From DLAJ01 sp964655525 (GTDB lineage: Bacteria; Bacillota; Clostridia; Lachnospirales; Lachnospiraceae), in assembly GCA_964655525.1 (NCBI GenBank), contig CAZZNE010000016.1, positions 23,859 to 87,858 of the forward strand: 64,000 nt of DNA, read 5' to 3'. Positions 8,431-16,535 of the stretch are shown one piece after another. The notes under the pieces are model-generated. The model ran no database searches. It was not told the origin of the DNA and worked only from the letters and a program-made list of their open reading frames with translations. Positions within the stretch are counted from its first letter, which is position 1; every line of letters starts with the position of its first letter. A program made the translations under genes and the position numbers.

Positions 8431-9222
8431 ATGGATCGTCAGGCAGATCAAAGAGACTTGAAATTACTTGAGAATGATAAATATACGTTTTTTGTATTAG
8501 GAAGAATTCTGAATGATTCATGCAGATTAACACTGACAGATCATGAACGTTTGATCATCTGCCATTCCGCTGATCCGTTTCCTGTGTGGATATGGACGCC
8601 GGATGATCATTCTTTAGTAGAAAAGGAACGGGCCTGGCAGGCTGTTATGCAAGCCTGTCCCATTTCAGACGGGTATCGGTATAATCTGAAAAATGACTTA
8701 GCCTGCTTTTTTCTTTCTAAGGCAGAGGAACAGGGACTTCACGCGGCGCTCACAATGAATCTGTTTGCTTATGACTGCCCAAAACCGCTTGCACCAAAGC
8801 ATGCGGCGGACGGACATATTCATTTATGCACACAGGATGATCTGGAAGAGGCTGCCACGATCATCAAACTGTTCCACGAAGAGACCGGCATCGATCAGCG
8901 CAGCGATGAGGAAAACTTAGATCACGTCCGAAAGCTGATCGAGGACAGCCGTTTATTTTTCTGGAAAGATCAGGACGGGAAAGCAGTGGCAAGTTGTTCC
9001 TATTCGCCAACCGATGATCTGGCAGCTCTTAGCAACGTATATACATTTCCTGCAAACCGAAGGAAGCATTACGCAGAAAACTTAGTGTATCAGGTGACTA
9101 AAATTGTGGAACGTACGGGCGCTATGCCAATGCTTTATACGAATGCTGACTATGCGGCTTCTAACGCATGTTATGAGAAAATCGGATATATGCTGAGGGG
9201 AAAGCTTAGTACGATCGGGTAA
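8431..9222 (+). CDS. GNAT family N-acetyltransferase
   Basis: 263 aa, start supported by TGGAGG. The C-terminal half (from about residue 125) is a GNAT fold: HIHLCTQDDLEEAATIIKLF, a central strand with NVYTFPANRRKHYAENLVYQV at the acetyl-CoA binding position, and the characteristic end ASNACYEKIGYMLRG. The N-terminal 120 residues are an unassigned domain seen in two-domain GNAT proteins. The substrate cannot be predicted. The gene is isolated, divergent from the metal operon and convergent with spoVAB. Confidence 0.8.
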   Translation: MDRQADQRDLKLLENDKYTFFVLGRILNDSCRLTLTDHERLIICHSADPFPVWIWTPDDHSLVEKERAWQAVMQACPISDGYRYNLKNDLACFFLSKAEEQGLHAALTMNLFAYDCPKPLAPKHAADGHIHLCTQDDLEEAATIIKLFHEETGIDQRSDEENLDHVRKLIEDSRLFFWKDQDGKAVASCSYSPTDDLAALSNVYTFPANRRKHYAENLVYQVTKIVERTGAMPMLYTNADYAASNACYEKIGYMLRGKLSTIG

Positions 9223-9232
9223 GACCCCTCCC

Positions 9233-9688
9233 CTAAAACAGTCCATAATAAAAATAGCAAAGGGAACCCACGAGCTTTGCGACTGCAATGGAGAGAATGA
9301 TAATGCCAAGCCCTTTGCGCAGATGTATCCTGCGCGCAAATACGGGAATCCCGCCGAGCATCTCCTCAATCGCAAGCGCAAGGCATCCGACGAACATGCC
9401 CGTAAAAAATGCCCAGATAATCACAAATACAATGCCTGCTGCCTTTAACAGTATGCTGCGCATCTCCCATGAGGGCGTTGTCCACAAGTGGGAATACACA
9501 CCGAAAATGCCGCCGGCGATCGCGCCCGCGACAATCCATTCCTCATACAATTCGATTTTATACGCCGTGTGAAATCGGGCGGCAAAGCGCGGGACGAGCG
9601 CCACAACAATAACAGTCGTGAACACGCCGCCCGCCGTAAATACGCCGAAGCTCAATCCGAGTACGATCAGAAACAGCTGTTCCATCAT
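9233..9688 (-). CDS. spoVAB: Stage V sporulation protein AB
   Basis: 151 aa with four to five hydrophobic segments and the SpoVAB-type pattern LGLSFGVFTAGGVFTTV near the N-terminus and IAGGIFGVYSHLW in the middle. It is a forespore inner-membrane protein, part of the SpoVA system for dipicolinic acid. Its ATG overlaps the spoVAA stop codon by four bases (ATGA), so the two are translationally coupled. Confidence 0.88.
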   Translation of the reverse strand: MMEQLFLIVLGLSFGVFTAGGVFTTVIVVALVPRFAARFHTAYKIELYEEWIVAGAIAGGIFGVYSHLWTTPSWEMRSILLKAAGIVFVIIWAFFTGMFVGCLALAIEEMLGGIPVFARRIHLRKGLGIIILSIAVAKLVGSLCYFYYGLF

Positions 9689-10434
9689 GGTTCTCTCCTG
9701 CTCCCCGCATTTACGTTCTTTCTGTTCACATTCTCCGCATTCGCGTTCTTTCCGCTGGCGTTCTCCAAATTCGCGTTTTCCCGGTTCACATTCTCCGCAT
9801 TCGCGTTCTTTCCGTTGGCTTTCTCCGCATTCGCGTTTTCCCGGTTCGCATTCTCCACAAGCGCCGTCACAACGTCGCCCTCATATTGCCGCATCTGCAC
9901 CTCAATCGGCGTCGGATCTTTGGTGATACGCCTTGTCCCGATATGATTAAAAAAAACAATGATTCCAACCGAAAGTCCGATAGAATAAGAAATCTCCAAC
10001 GCGGTAAGGCCGTTCGACTCCATCCCCGTGACAAGCAGATACACTTTGGAAAAAATATCGTCAATACTAATATCATTATGGAATGCCATGATCGTAAACG
10101 CTGCGCCAAAAAAGCAGAGTAGCGCGATCAGGGCGATCTTTATTTTTTCCCATACAGGATGCGGCTTCACCGTGTGGCACTCCACAAGCACAGCGTCCGC
10201 TCCGAGACTCACGACCTGACAGCCCGGATACCTTTCCTGTAAAAGAGCGATCAACTGCAATACGTCGATCACCGTGCGCCCTTCCTTGGAAAACCGATAT
10301 ACGATCAGCTCCTGCGCCTCCTGCTGCGCGCGGCCGTCCTCACACAGAACGCTCGCTACATCTCCAAGCCGTATGTCCTTATTTTCCAGTTCTACTTTTT
10401 CATCCGCTTTCAAATAAAAAATCCGCACAGCCAT
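9685..10434 (-). CDS. spoVAA: Stage V sporulation protein AA with a repetitive Asn-rich tail
   Basis: 249 aa. Residues 1-195 match SpoVAA: a soluble N-terminal domain (RLGDVASVLCED, then YPGCQVVSLGADAVLVE), two membrane segments (KIKIALIALLCFFGAAFTIM and LEISYSIGLSVGIIVFFNHIG), and the DPTPIEVQMRQYE motif that normally lies near the C-terminus. About 50 extra residues follow, built of ten five-residue units of the type E/K-N-A/V-N-x (for example ENANR, ENANL, KNANA, ENVNR) within a 20-residue higher-order repeat. Bacillus SpoVAA is about 206 aa, so the tail is an added expansion. It is coupled to spoVAB. Confidence 0.88.
   Translation of the reverse strand: MAVRIFYLKADEKVELENKDIRLGDVASVLCEDGRAQQEAQELIVYRFSKEGRTVIDVLQLIALLQERYPGCQVVSLGADAVLVECHTVKPHPVWEKIKIALIALLCFFGAAFTIMAFHNDISIDDIFSKVYLLVTGMESNGLTALEISYSIGLSVGIIVFFNHIGTRRITKDPTPIEVQMRQYEGDVVTALVENANRENANAEKANGKNANAENVNRENANLENASGKNANAENVNRKNVNAGSRREP
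9706..9862. repeat. 15-bp/60-bp nested tandem repeat inside spoVAA
   Basis: Nearly two 60-bp units, each made of four 15-bp subunits, encode the Asn-rich tail of SpoVAA. The period is a multiple of three, so copy-number change would keep the frame. Confidence 0.75.
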
Positions 10435-10520
10435 GCCCCCTTTAGAACAGGCAACACCATGCTTTCCTGTTCTTTGGCAAGTAGTCTGTGCAGATTCTTA
10501 TGAATCATACAAATACCCAT

Positions 10521-11300
10521 TTATGACAGCTTTGCGTACTTCCGTCTGCGGAACACGTTTGCGCCCGCAAGCACTTTATTATAAATCCAATACCCTGCAA
10601 CAGCAAGCTTCTCCACAGGCTTCTTCGGCTTCTTCCGAACCTTATCCTCCCAGTCCCCGTCAGCGACCATTGGCACACGCCAACGGACCGCGCGGATGAG
10701 ATCGTCATTATTGCGGATATTCGCCTCGATCTCGGTGTATGCCGAACCGATCACCTCGGGGCGGTGTGCGTCCGAACCGCCAAACTCCGGCTTGTGGTAC
10801 TGCTCCGCCAGGCGTTTCGCCAATTTGTTTTGAAAAGGCTTCACGCAGGCATTGAAGCTCTCGACAAAATCAAAGCTGTGCATCAGATGCTCATTTCTTT
10901 TTCCAAGACGCGTATTCATAAGCGCAAAAAAACCATTTCCGTACGGATGCGCCGGTCCGATAATCCCGCCCAGCTCATGTACACGCTTGATAAGCTGCCG
11001 CCCCTTTAAGCCGCGCGCCTCTAACATTCGCGTGCGCACCCGCTCCGGCAGCACTACCAGCATATGTCCCGCATCCCTCGTATCATATTCAATCCCACGC
11101 AGGACGACAAAGGGCTTTCCCGCTATCTCTCCGATCTGCGTGCGCAGCCTTTCCCATTGATCGTGCCCCTTGTAAGAATTGTGATCGGTCACAAGCATGC
11201 CGTCATAGCCGAGAGACACAAGCTTTTTGACATATTCTTCCAGCTCGACCTTCGCGTCGATCGAGCCCTCCTTCGTATGACAATGCATATCAAATTTCAT
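10521..11300 (-). CDS. PHP-domain metal-dependent phosphoesterase
   Basis: 259 aa. The PHP metal-binding motifs are visible: HCHTKEGS at residues 6-13, the TDHNSYKGH motif at about 39-47, Glu in LRGIEYDT, HPYG, and GSDAHRPE near residue 175. PHP proteins are cytoplasmic trinuclear-metal phosphoesterases, and small ones of this kind often hydrolyse nucleotide or sugar phosphates (TrpH/YciV-like group). It lies between sigF and spoVAA in the same direction but separated by 140 bp from sigF. A role in sporulation is not evident from sequence. The C-terminal 45 residues are Lys-rich. Confidence 0.85.
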   Translation of the reverse strand: MKFDMHCHTKEGSIDAKVELEEYVKKLVSLGYDGMLVTDHNSYKGHDQWERLRTQIGEIAGKPFVVLRGIEYDTRDAGHMLVVLPERVRTRMLEARGLKGRQLIKRVHELGGIIGPAHPYGNGFFALMNTRLGKRNEHLMHSFDFVESFNACVKPFQNKLAKRLAEQYHKPEFGGSDAHRPEVIGSAYTEIEANIRNNDDLIRAVRWRVPMVADGDWEDKVRKKPKKPVEKLAVAGYWIYNKVLAGANVFRRRKYAKLS

Positions 11301-11441
11301 AACCGGTCTCTCTCCTTACCCTGTGACACCTTTCGAAATGACGCAGTACGTCATCATTCATGTCATCAGTGATATGCATTTATGAAAATCCTATTCAAAA
11401 TGCTTTTCTATCAGAAGTTTACCACATCTGATCATAAAAAG

Positions 11442-12239
11442 CTATACTTTCCCTTTCTCCCGCATGCGCAGTAGAATCCTCTTTTCCATGCGGCTGACCT
11501 GTACCTGACTGATACGGAGTCGTTTCGCAACCTCCATCTGGGTCTTGTCTTGAAAATAGCGAAGCTCGATCAGTTCCCGCTCTTTTTCATCCAGACCGTC
11601 AATAAGCTGTTCTAAAAGCATATGATTGAGCAGGCGCTCCTTCTCGGGATCCTGCCCGTCCCCCATACCGTAACTGTCGATTCCCGAACCGCCCGCCGCC
11701 GTCTGTCCAATGCCGCCTTTTGCCCTGCCTCCCGCAACGACCTGATCGACCAGATAAATCTCATTGCCGTCGGACTGAAACACCGAACGGTAAATGGATT
11801 CAACTTCAATATTTGCCTCCATCGCCATCACGATGTCCTCCGCGCTCAAACCGGTATCTTGGGTAAGCTCGTCCATCGTCGCCTCCCTGCCGAGCTTTTG
11901 TGACAGCCGCTCCATGGACTGGCGCACCTTCCAGCCGTTTTCTTTTAATGTCCGGCTGACCTTTACCATGCCATCATCCCGCAGAAACCGTTTGATTTCT
12001 CCTTGGATCATCGGCACGGCATACGTAGAAAAACGAACGTCATAGCTTAGATCAAATTTGTCAATTGCCTTCATGAGTCCGATGCTGCCGATCTGAAACA
12101 GATCCTCCGCATCAATACCCCTGCCAAGAAACCGTTTTACAATATGATGTACGAGTCCTAAATTGTTTTCTACCAGTATCTCCCTTGCTTTTTTATCCCC
12201 TGCCTGTGAACGTGCGATCAATGCAGCGGTCTCATCCAT
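11442..12239 (-). CDS. sigF: RNA polymerase sporulation sigma factor F
   Basis: 265 aa. Sigma region 2 (NNLGLVHHIVKRF, then DLFQIGSIGLMKAIDKFD and the -10 recognition RFSTYAVPMIQGEIKRFLRD), region 3 and region 4 (LDEKERELIELRYFQDKTQ, then SQVQVSRMEKRIL) are all intact. Sigma-F is the first forespore-specific sigma factor. It is held inactive by SpoIIAB and released by SpoIIAA, whose genes lie directly upstream; the sigF ATG follows the spoIIAB stop immediately. Between regions 3 and 4 is an unusual glycine-rich stretch of about 25 residues (GGRAKGGIGQTAAGGSG), which looks like a flexible linker expansion. Confidence 0.95.
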   Translation of the reverse strand: MDETAALIARSQAGDKKAREILVENNLGLVHHIVKRFLGRGIDAEDLFQIGSIGLMKAIDKFDLSYDVRFSTYAVPMIQGEIKRFLRDDGMVKVSRTLKENGWKVRQSMERLSQKLGREATMDELTQDTGLSAEDIVMAMEANIEVESIYRSVFQSDGNEIYLVDQVVAGGRAKGGIGQTAAGGSGIDSYGMGDGQDPEKERLLNHMLLEQLIDGLDEKERELIELRYFQDKTQMEVAKRLRISQVQVSRMEKRILLRMREKGKV

Positions 12240-12809
12240 TTACTTCCCCTTTTGCGCCGTCCAAGAAGCGTCTCCTATTTTTTTCATCATACAGATTCTG
12301 GTTCCCTCGCCCACACGGGACTCAACTTTGAGATCATCCATGAATGCCTCCATAAATGCAAATCCCATGCCCGAGCGTTCCAGCTCCGGCCTGGTCGTAA
12401 ACAGCGGCATCATCGCCTGTCCGATGTCGGCGATCCCGGCGCCGTGATCCTCCACGCTGACCGTCAGTAGATTTCCCGTCACCAGACAATGCATTTTGAT
12501 TTTTCCGCCCCGGCTGTCATAGCCGTGAATGATCGCATTTGTTACCGCCTCGGATACGGCCGTCTTTACATCGGCAAGCTCCTCTACAGTCGGGTTCAGC
12601 GGTGTGATGAACGCCGCGACCACAATGCGGGCAAAACTTTCATTTAAGGATACCGCATCAAATTCCAGCAACATTTCATTCACATACTCACGCCTTGCAC
12701 CCGCTCGTTCCTGTGCACCCGTTTTTCTGCTTAAGTCCGTCTGTTCCAAAACACCCTCCTGTCCCATGGTACTCGCGCACTCCATTCTCTCCTCTGTTCT
12801 TGTCTCCAT
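12240..12809 (-). CDS. spoIIAB: Anti-sigma F factor (serine kinase)
   Basis: The core (from VNEMLLEFDAVSLNESFARI) matches SpoIIAB, an ATP-binding GHKL kinase that binds sigma-F and phosphorylates SpoIIAA. The N-box VSEAVTNAIIHGYD, G1 box VEDHGAGI and G2 box ELERSGMGFAFME are all present. The core alone, from a possible GTG at 12683, would be 147 aa, the normal length. The frame stays open another 40-50 codons, and an ATG at 12809 with AGGAG upstream gives a charged N-terminal extension. The extended form closes the gap to spoIIAA, so I prefer it but the start is unsure. Confidence 0.9.
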   Translation of the reverse strand: METRTEERMECASTMGQEGVLEQTDLSRKTGAQERAGARREYVNEMLLEFDAVSLNESFARIVVAAFITPLNPTVEELADVKTAVSEAVTNAIIHGYDSRGGKIKMHCLVTGNLLTVSVEDHGAGIADIGQAMMPLFTTRPELERSGMGFAFMEAFMDDLKVESRVGEGTRICMMKKIGDASWTAQKGK

Positions 12810-12859
12810 CTCTCCACTCCTCTGTTTCATGATCGTGATCGGCTTTTGGGCAGACTCCC

Positions 12860-13168
12860 CTACTCCATGATCGTGACTAATTTCTGCATGCCCGACACTG
12901 CAAGAAGCTGCTTGATACGCCTGCTTGTGTTAATGGCAAACACTTTTCCGCCAAAGCAGGATATTTTCTTGTATCTCCCCATGATCACGCCGATACCGGA
13001 GCTGTCCATAAACTTCGTGTCCTCGAAATCAAACACGATATTGACAACCTTGCTATGCGCAATATAATCATCGGCTGTCCGGCTGATTAGTACCGCTCTG
13101 TGATGGTCAACCTCCTCCGGCATTCTGATCATCAGATAATTTTCGATAATTGCATAATTATCAACCAT
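12860..13168 (-). CDS. spoIIAA: Anti-sigma F factor antagonist
   Basis: 102 aa STAS-domain protein. The phosphorylatable serine sits in the family motif FMDSSGIGVIMGRYK (Ser55 or Ser56). Dephosphorylated SpoIIAA captures SpoIIAB and frees sigma-F in the forespore. It is the first gene of the spoIIAA-spoIIAB-sigF operon, with AAGGAGG and a second GGAG before the ATG. The upstream region (13169 onward) is occupied by a tandem repeat, leaving about 55 bp for a promoter; I could not assign a sigma-H promoter with confidence. Confidence 0.93.
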   Translation of the reverse strand: MVDNYAIIENYLMIRMPEEVDHHRAVLISRTADDYIAHSKVVNIVFDFEDTKFMDSSGIGVIMGRYKKISCFGGKVFAINTSRRIKQLLAVSGMQKLVTIME

Positions 13169-13227
13169 TGCTCTCTCCTACCTCCTTGCTATCATGTTAT
13201 GGATCATTTCTCACGATACGCAGACTC

Positions 13228-13465
13228 GGGATGCTTCGCATCCCTCGCTCGCGTCGACTTGTCACAACGTCTACCTGCGATTCGCAGAGCGGGATGCTTC
13301 GCATCCCTCGCTCGCGTCGGCTTGTCACAACGTCTACCTGCGATTCGCAGAGCGGGACGCTTCGCATCCCTCGCTCGCGTCGACTTGTCACAACGCCTAC
13401 CTGCGATTCGCAGAGCGGAATGCAAAGAACGCAGAGCGGGATGCTTCGCATCCCTCGCTCGCGTT
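13228..13465. repeat. 63-bp tandem repeat (three full units plus a partial)
   Basis: Units start at 13228, 13291 and 13354, each 63 bp with only a few substitutions. A fourth partial unit starts at 13438 after a 21-bp spacer. Each begins with a perfect hairpin, GGGATGC-TTC-GCATCCC. The period is 21 codons, so reading frames stay open on both strands, but none has a ribosome binding site or a recognisable product. It lies between spoIIAA and the TPR gene terminator. Confidence 0.9.
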
Positions 13466-13553
13466 GCTCGCCGCAAAGAATTTCCTAGTCGTCTGCTCGT
13501 GCAAGCACGGCAGCCGCCTAAGAAATTCCTTGCTTCTCTGCTTATCGCGCAAA

Positions 13554-13585
13554 AAAAGAGAACATCTATTTCGATGTTCTCTTTT
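13554..13585 (-). terminator. Rho-independent terminator of the folC-TPR operon
   Basis: A 13-bp perfect stem (AAAAGAGAACATC and its complement) with a 6-nt loop, followed on the minus strand by a T-run, 45 bp after the TPR gene stop. Confidence 0.85.
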
Positions 13586-13631
13586 GTGTCTTTCTGTTCT
13601 TATGGCTGCAGCCCCGACTTTCTGCCTTTGT

Positions 13632-15044
13632 TTATTGCTGCTGCTCGATCGCATTTAAGCGTTTCCGTGCGTTGACCGCCGAGTTACGACCCGGAAACAG
13701 TTCTATGACGCGGTTATAATAATATGCCGCATTCTCCAGATCGTCGCTACGGTAATAGGACTCCGCCAATTGGTAGAGCGCCGCGGAATCCGCTTCGTTA
13801 AAGGAAACCGCCATCAGGAAATAATTGACCGCTTCCGAGTAGTTCTGCACATTATATTCCGCCATTCCCGTCTGATAATAGGATGCGGATACATCAGGAC
13901 CGATCAGGACAAGCAGTTCATGATACACGTTTGCAAAATAATCGGGTGCTTCTTCCTCTACATAGTTTTCATCAATCTTACCGAGACTGTCAGCAACTGC
14001 CATCACGTCCGGTTCTTCCTGCATGTAAAGGCTGACTGCCTCTAAGAGCTGCTCGTATGCGGCGATCGTGCCATCCGTTCCGGTATACGCGTCAAGCGCT
14101 TCCTGCGTCTTCGCAATCTCCTGCCTTAAGTCCTCGATCTGCGCCTCCCGCTCCTGTATATCCGCTTCTCTGCGGGTCAGGAGTTCGCTGTAATCCTTCA
14201 CCTGCTCATTGACCTTCGCTACCTCGGTCTGAATCTGCGCGGGCAGGATCAGGAAAATTGCAACGGCGAGACCGATCAGAATACCGATGATGATATTGAA
14301 GATGGTGGAAAGCCCTCTGGAATCCTTATTATTGATCGGCTGGATCACCGTATCATTGCCACTCTTATATTTCTTTGCGTTCTTTTGTTCCTTGCTTTTT
14401 TTCTTGGACTGGTTTCTGCCTTCTTCCTGGCTGATCGCAAAGTCGATCTCTTTCATATACCGCATCGTCAGCGTATTGCTTGTGTCGATGCGCAGCGCTT
14501 TCTCGACTTCTTTCTCCGCCTTGTCCCACTCCTCCTGACTCATATAGATCAGTGCAAGAAGCTGGTGCGCCTGCAAATATTTCGGATTCATGGACAGCAC
14601 CTTTTTGAGCTGAATGACCGCTAAGTCCACGCTGTCCTGCATACAATAATTCAACGCCTGATTATATTTTTTGACCGCCTGCGTCAGCGTATCAAGCTGC
14701 GTCGGATTCGATCGGATATCCTCAATGTAATCGTCCGCGATATTTTTGAGCGGCTTGATGTTCTTACTCATCACCCACTCATTTAATGCGGAAACGACCT
14801 CTCCCGTCTCATAGTAAATCAAGCCGAGAAGATTTCTCGCCTCCACATGGTTTTTATTCAATTTCAGACACTGCCTGAGGCTTTCCGCCGCCCCCGACAG
14901 GTCTCTGACACCTGCTCTCTCCAATCCGATATTGTAATAGCGGTTAGACGCCGAAATGATCTTCTTGTAAACCCGTACATCCGCTCCGCAGTTCGTACAA
15001 AATTCGTTTTCCGTCAGGAGACAGCCGCAATTAAAACACTCCAT
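13632..15044 (-). CDS. Zinc-ribbon, TPR and coiled-coil membrane protein
   Basis: 470 aa. Order of parts: an N-terminal zinc ribbon (CFNCG, then CTNCGAD), TPR repeats at about residues 30-200, a basic low-complexity stretch (KKKSKEQKNAKKYKSG), one membrane segment (IFNIIIGILIGLAVAIFLIL, about 250-270), a coiled coil of about 60 residues, and further TPR repeats to the end (SEAVNYFLMAVSFNEADSAA). This suggests a membrane-anchored scaffold with one TPR block on each side of the membrane. The function is unknown. It follows a 47-codon gene and folC with almost no spacing, so it belongs to that operon. Confidence 0.8.
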   Translation of the reverse strand: MECFNCGCLLTENEFCTNCGADVRVYKKIISASNRYYNIGLERAGVRDLSGAAESLRQCLKLNKNHVEARNLLGLIYYETGEVVSALNEWVMSKNIKPLKNIADDYIEDIRSNPTQLDTLTQAVKKYNQALNYCMQDSVDLAVIQLKKVLSMNPKYLQAHQLLALIYMSQEEWDKAEKEVEKALRIDTSNTLTMRYMKEIDFAISQEEGRNQSKKKSKEQKNAKKYKSGNDTVIQPINNKDSRGLSTIFNIIIGILIGLAVAIFLILPAQIQTEVAKVNEQVKDYSELLTRREADIQEREAQIEDLRQEIAKTQEALDAYTGTDGTIAAYEQLLEAVSLYMQEEPDVMAVADSLGKIDENYVEEEAPDYFANVYHELLVLIGPDVSASYYQTGMAEYNVQNYSEAVNYFLMAVSFNEADSAALYQLAESYYRSDDLENAAYYYNRVIELFPGRNSAVNARKRLNAIEQQQ

Positions 15045-15054
15045 AGCGTCGCTC

Positions 15055-15198
15055 CTATTCTTCTTCCTTTGCCTCTTTGATCACATCTACCAATACGTCG
15101 GCCAAATCCGTCGTATCCTGACTGTATAACACATCCTCCGCTTCCTCTATCTCAACGCTGGGATGAAACTTCTTGAGTTCTTCCTCAAAGTTAATCAT
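15055..15198 (-). CDS. Small acidic protein (47 aa) between folC and the TPR gene
   Basis: 47 aa, beginning MINFEEELKKFHPSVEIEEA and very acidic, ending KEAKEEE. The coding call rests on a strong GGGAGG 7 nt before the ATG, an 8-base overlap with the folC stop region and a 10-base gap to the TPR gene. It has no Cys, no membrane segment and no motif I can assign. Its position suggests a partner of the TPR protein, but this is only inference. Confidence 0.75.
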   Translation of the reverse strand: MINFEEELKKFHPSVEIEEAEDVLYSQDTTDLADVLVDVIKEAKEEE

Positions 15199-16528
15199 CA
15201 GAATTCCTCCCTAAATATGCCTTTATCCGCCCGATCAGGTACAGCGAACCGGCAACAAAAACACGTTCGCCATCTTCGCGCTCAGAAAGACAGCGCGAAA
15301 ATGCCTGCTCCGGCTGTTCCTGTACCATACAATTTTTCTGTCCATAACTCACTAACGCCCCGGCAAGCGCCTTTGGTGCAAGCGCTCTCTCCCCGCCCGC
15401 CGACGTTACATATACCCGCAAAAATAATCCGGAACGCGCAATGAATTCCGCCATCCGCTCATAGCGTTTATCCGCTACGATGGCAAGCACGAGCACATTT
15501 TTTCTGTCCGGCCCGGTTTGTTCCACCGTAGCAAGCAGTGCCCGGATTCCGTCCTCGTTGTGCGCGCCGTCCAAAAATACTTCCGGTAATACTTCTTCCA
15601 TCCGCCCTTCCCAATGTGCCGCCGCAAGACCCTCGCGCAGCTCGTCCACTGTAGGATGCATCCGAAGCGTCTCCATTGCCCGAAGCGCAAGCGCGGCATT
15701 CTCTGCCTGATAGCATGCCGTTGTGGAAAGTGAAAGGCTGATAGAATTATAATATACAGAATGAAAAGAAAAAGCAATGCTTTTATTGGCAATTCTTTCT
15801 ATTTTGAAATCGCGTGAATCGACAAATTGGAGCGGCGCCTTACATTTTCTTGCACACGCTTCGATTTCTTCCGCGCTTTCCTTATCAGATCGAAGGCTGA
15901 CGACCGATGTCGAATCCCGAAAGATTCCCGCTTTTTCCCGCGCGATCTGCCCCACTGTCTCTCCGAGATATTCCGTATGGTCTAAGGCGATCCTTGTGAT
16001 CACGCACAATGCTTTTTTCGGCATGCAGTTTGTGGCATCCAGCCTGCCTCCGAGTCCCGTTTCCAAGATCACATAATCCGCATCGCTTGTTTTTCTGCAC
16101 TGTAAGAACATAAAAAACAGCATCTCAAAAAAAGACGGATGATAGGGCAGCTCCCTCAGCGTCTCAAGCGAAACAGGTTCTTTTTTTCCGTGATAGGCAA
16201 GAAGTTGTTTTGCAACCGCCATAAACGACTTGCAAAACGTCTCCTCTACGACCGGGACACCGTCAAACAAAAACCGTTCCTGCATGGTAACCAGATGCGG
16301 CGACACGAACAGCGCCGTGTGATGACCACACCGCTCCAACATACTCCGCAGATACGTGCACGTCGAGCCTTTTCCGTTCGTTCCGGCAACATGGATGATC
16401 TTTGCATCTGCGCACGGACTTCCCATATATCGATAAAACGAACACGTATCCTCCATCGTATGCTTTACCGTAAATTTGGGTATCGATAACAGATACGATG
16501 TCACTTCCTGATAAGTAATCTCTTCCAT
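15191..16528 (-). CDS. folC: Bifunctional folylpolyglutamate synthase/dihydrofolate synthase
   Basis: 445 aa Mur-ligase-fold enzyme that adds glutamate to dihydropteroate or folates using ATP. The P-loop VAGTNGKGSTCTYL, the omega-loop region VSPHLVTMQERF, the metal-binding ETGLGGRLDATN, RIALDHTEYLG with EKAGIF, and the C-terminal DGAHNEDGIRAL are all present. It is in an operon between fapA (8-bp gap upstream) and the small acidic gene (overlapping its 3' end). Confidence 0.95.
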   Translation of the reverse strand: MEEITYQEVTSYLLSIPKFTVKHTMEDTCSFYRYMGSPCADAKIIHVAGTNGKGSTCTYLRSMLERCGHHTALFVSPHLVTMQERFLFDGVPVVEETFCKSFMAVAKQLLAYHGKKEPVSLETLRELPYHPSFFEMLFFMFLQCRKTSDADYVILETGLGGRLDATNCMPKKALCVITRIALDHTEYLGETVGQIAREKAGIFRDSTSVVSLRSDKESAEEIEACARKCKAPLQFVDSRDFKIERIANKSIAFSFHSVYYNSISLSLSTTACYQAENAALALRAMETLRMHPTVDELREGLAAAHWEGRMEEVLPEVFLDGAHNEDGIRALLATVEQTGPDRKNVLVLAIVADKRYERMAEFIARSGLFLRVYVTSAGGERALAPKALAGALVSYGQKNCMVQEQPEQAFSRCLSEREDGERVFVAGSLYLIGRIKAYLGRNSDD

Positions 16529-16535
16529 ATGCCTG

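Noticed and set aside
9706..9862. Pentapeptide-repeat (PRP) fold in the SpoVAA tail
   Set aside because: The five-residue period is there, but the central Leu/Phe of the PRP consensus is missing in almost all units.
13228..13465. Possible CRISPR array
   Set aside because: Units are contiguous 63-bp copies with no variable spacers.
13100..13675. Overlapping open frames on both strands through the 63-bp repeat
   Set aside because: The period is a multiple of three, which keeps frames open by chance. There is no ribosome binding site or recognisable domain, so it is treated as a DNA repeat.
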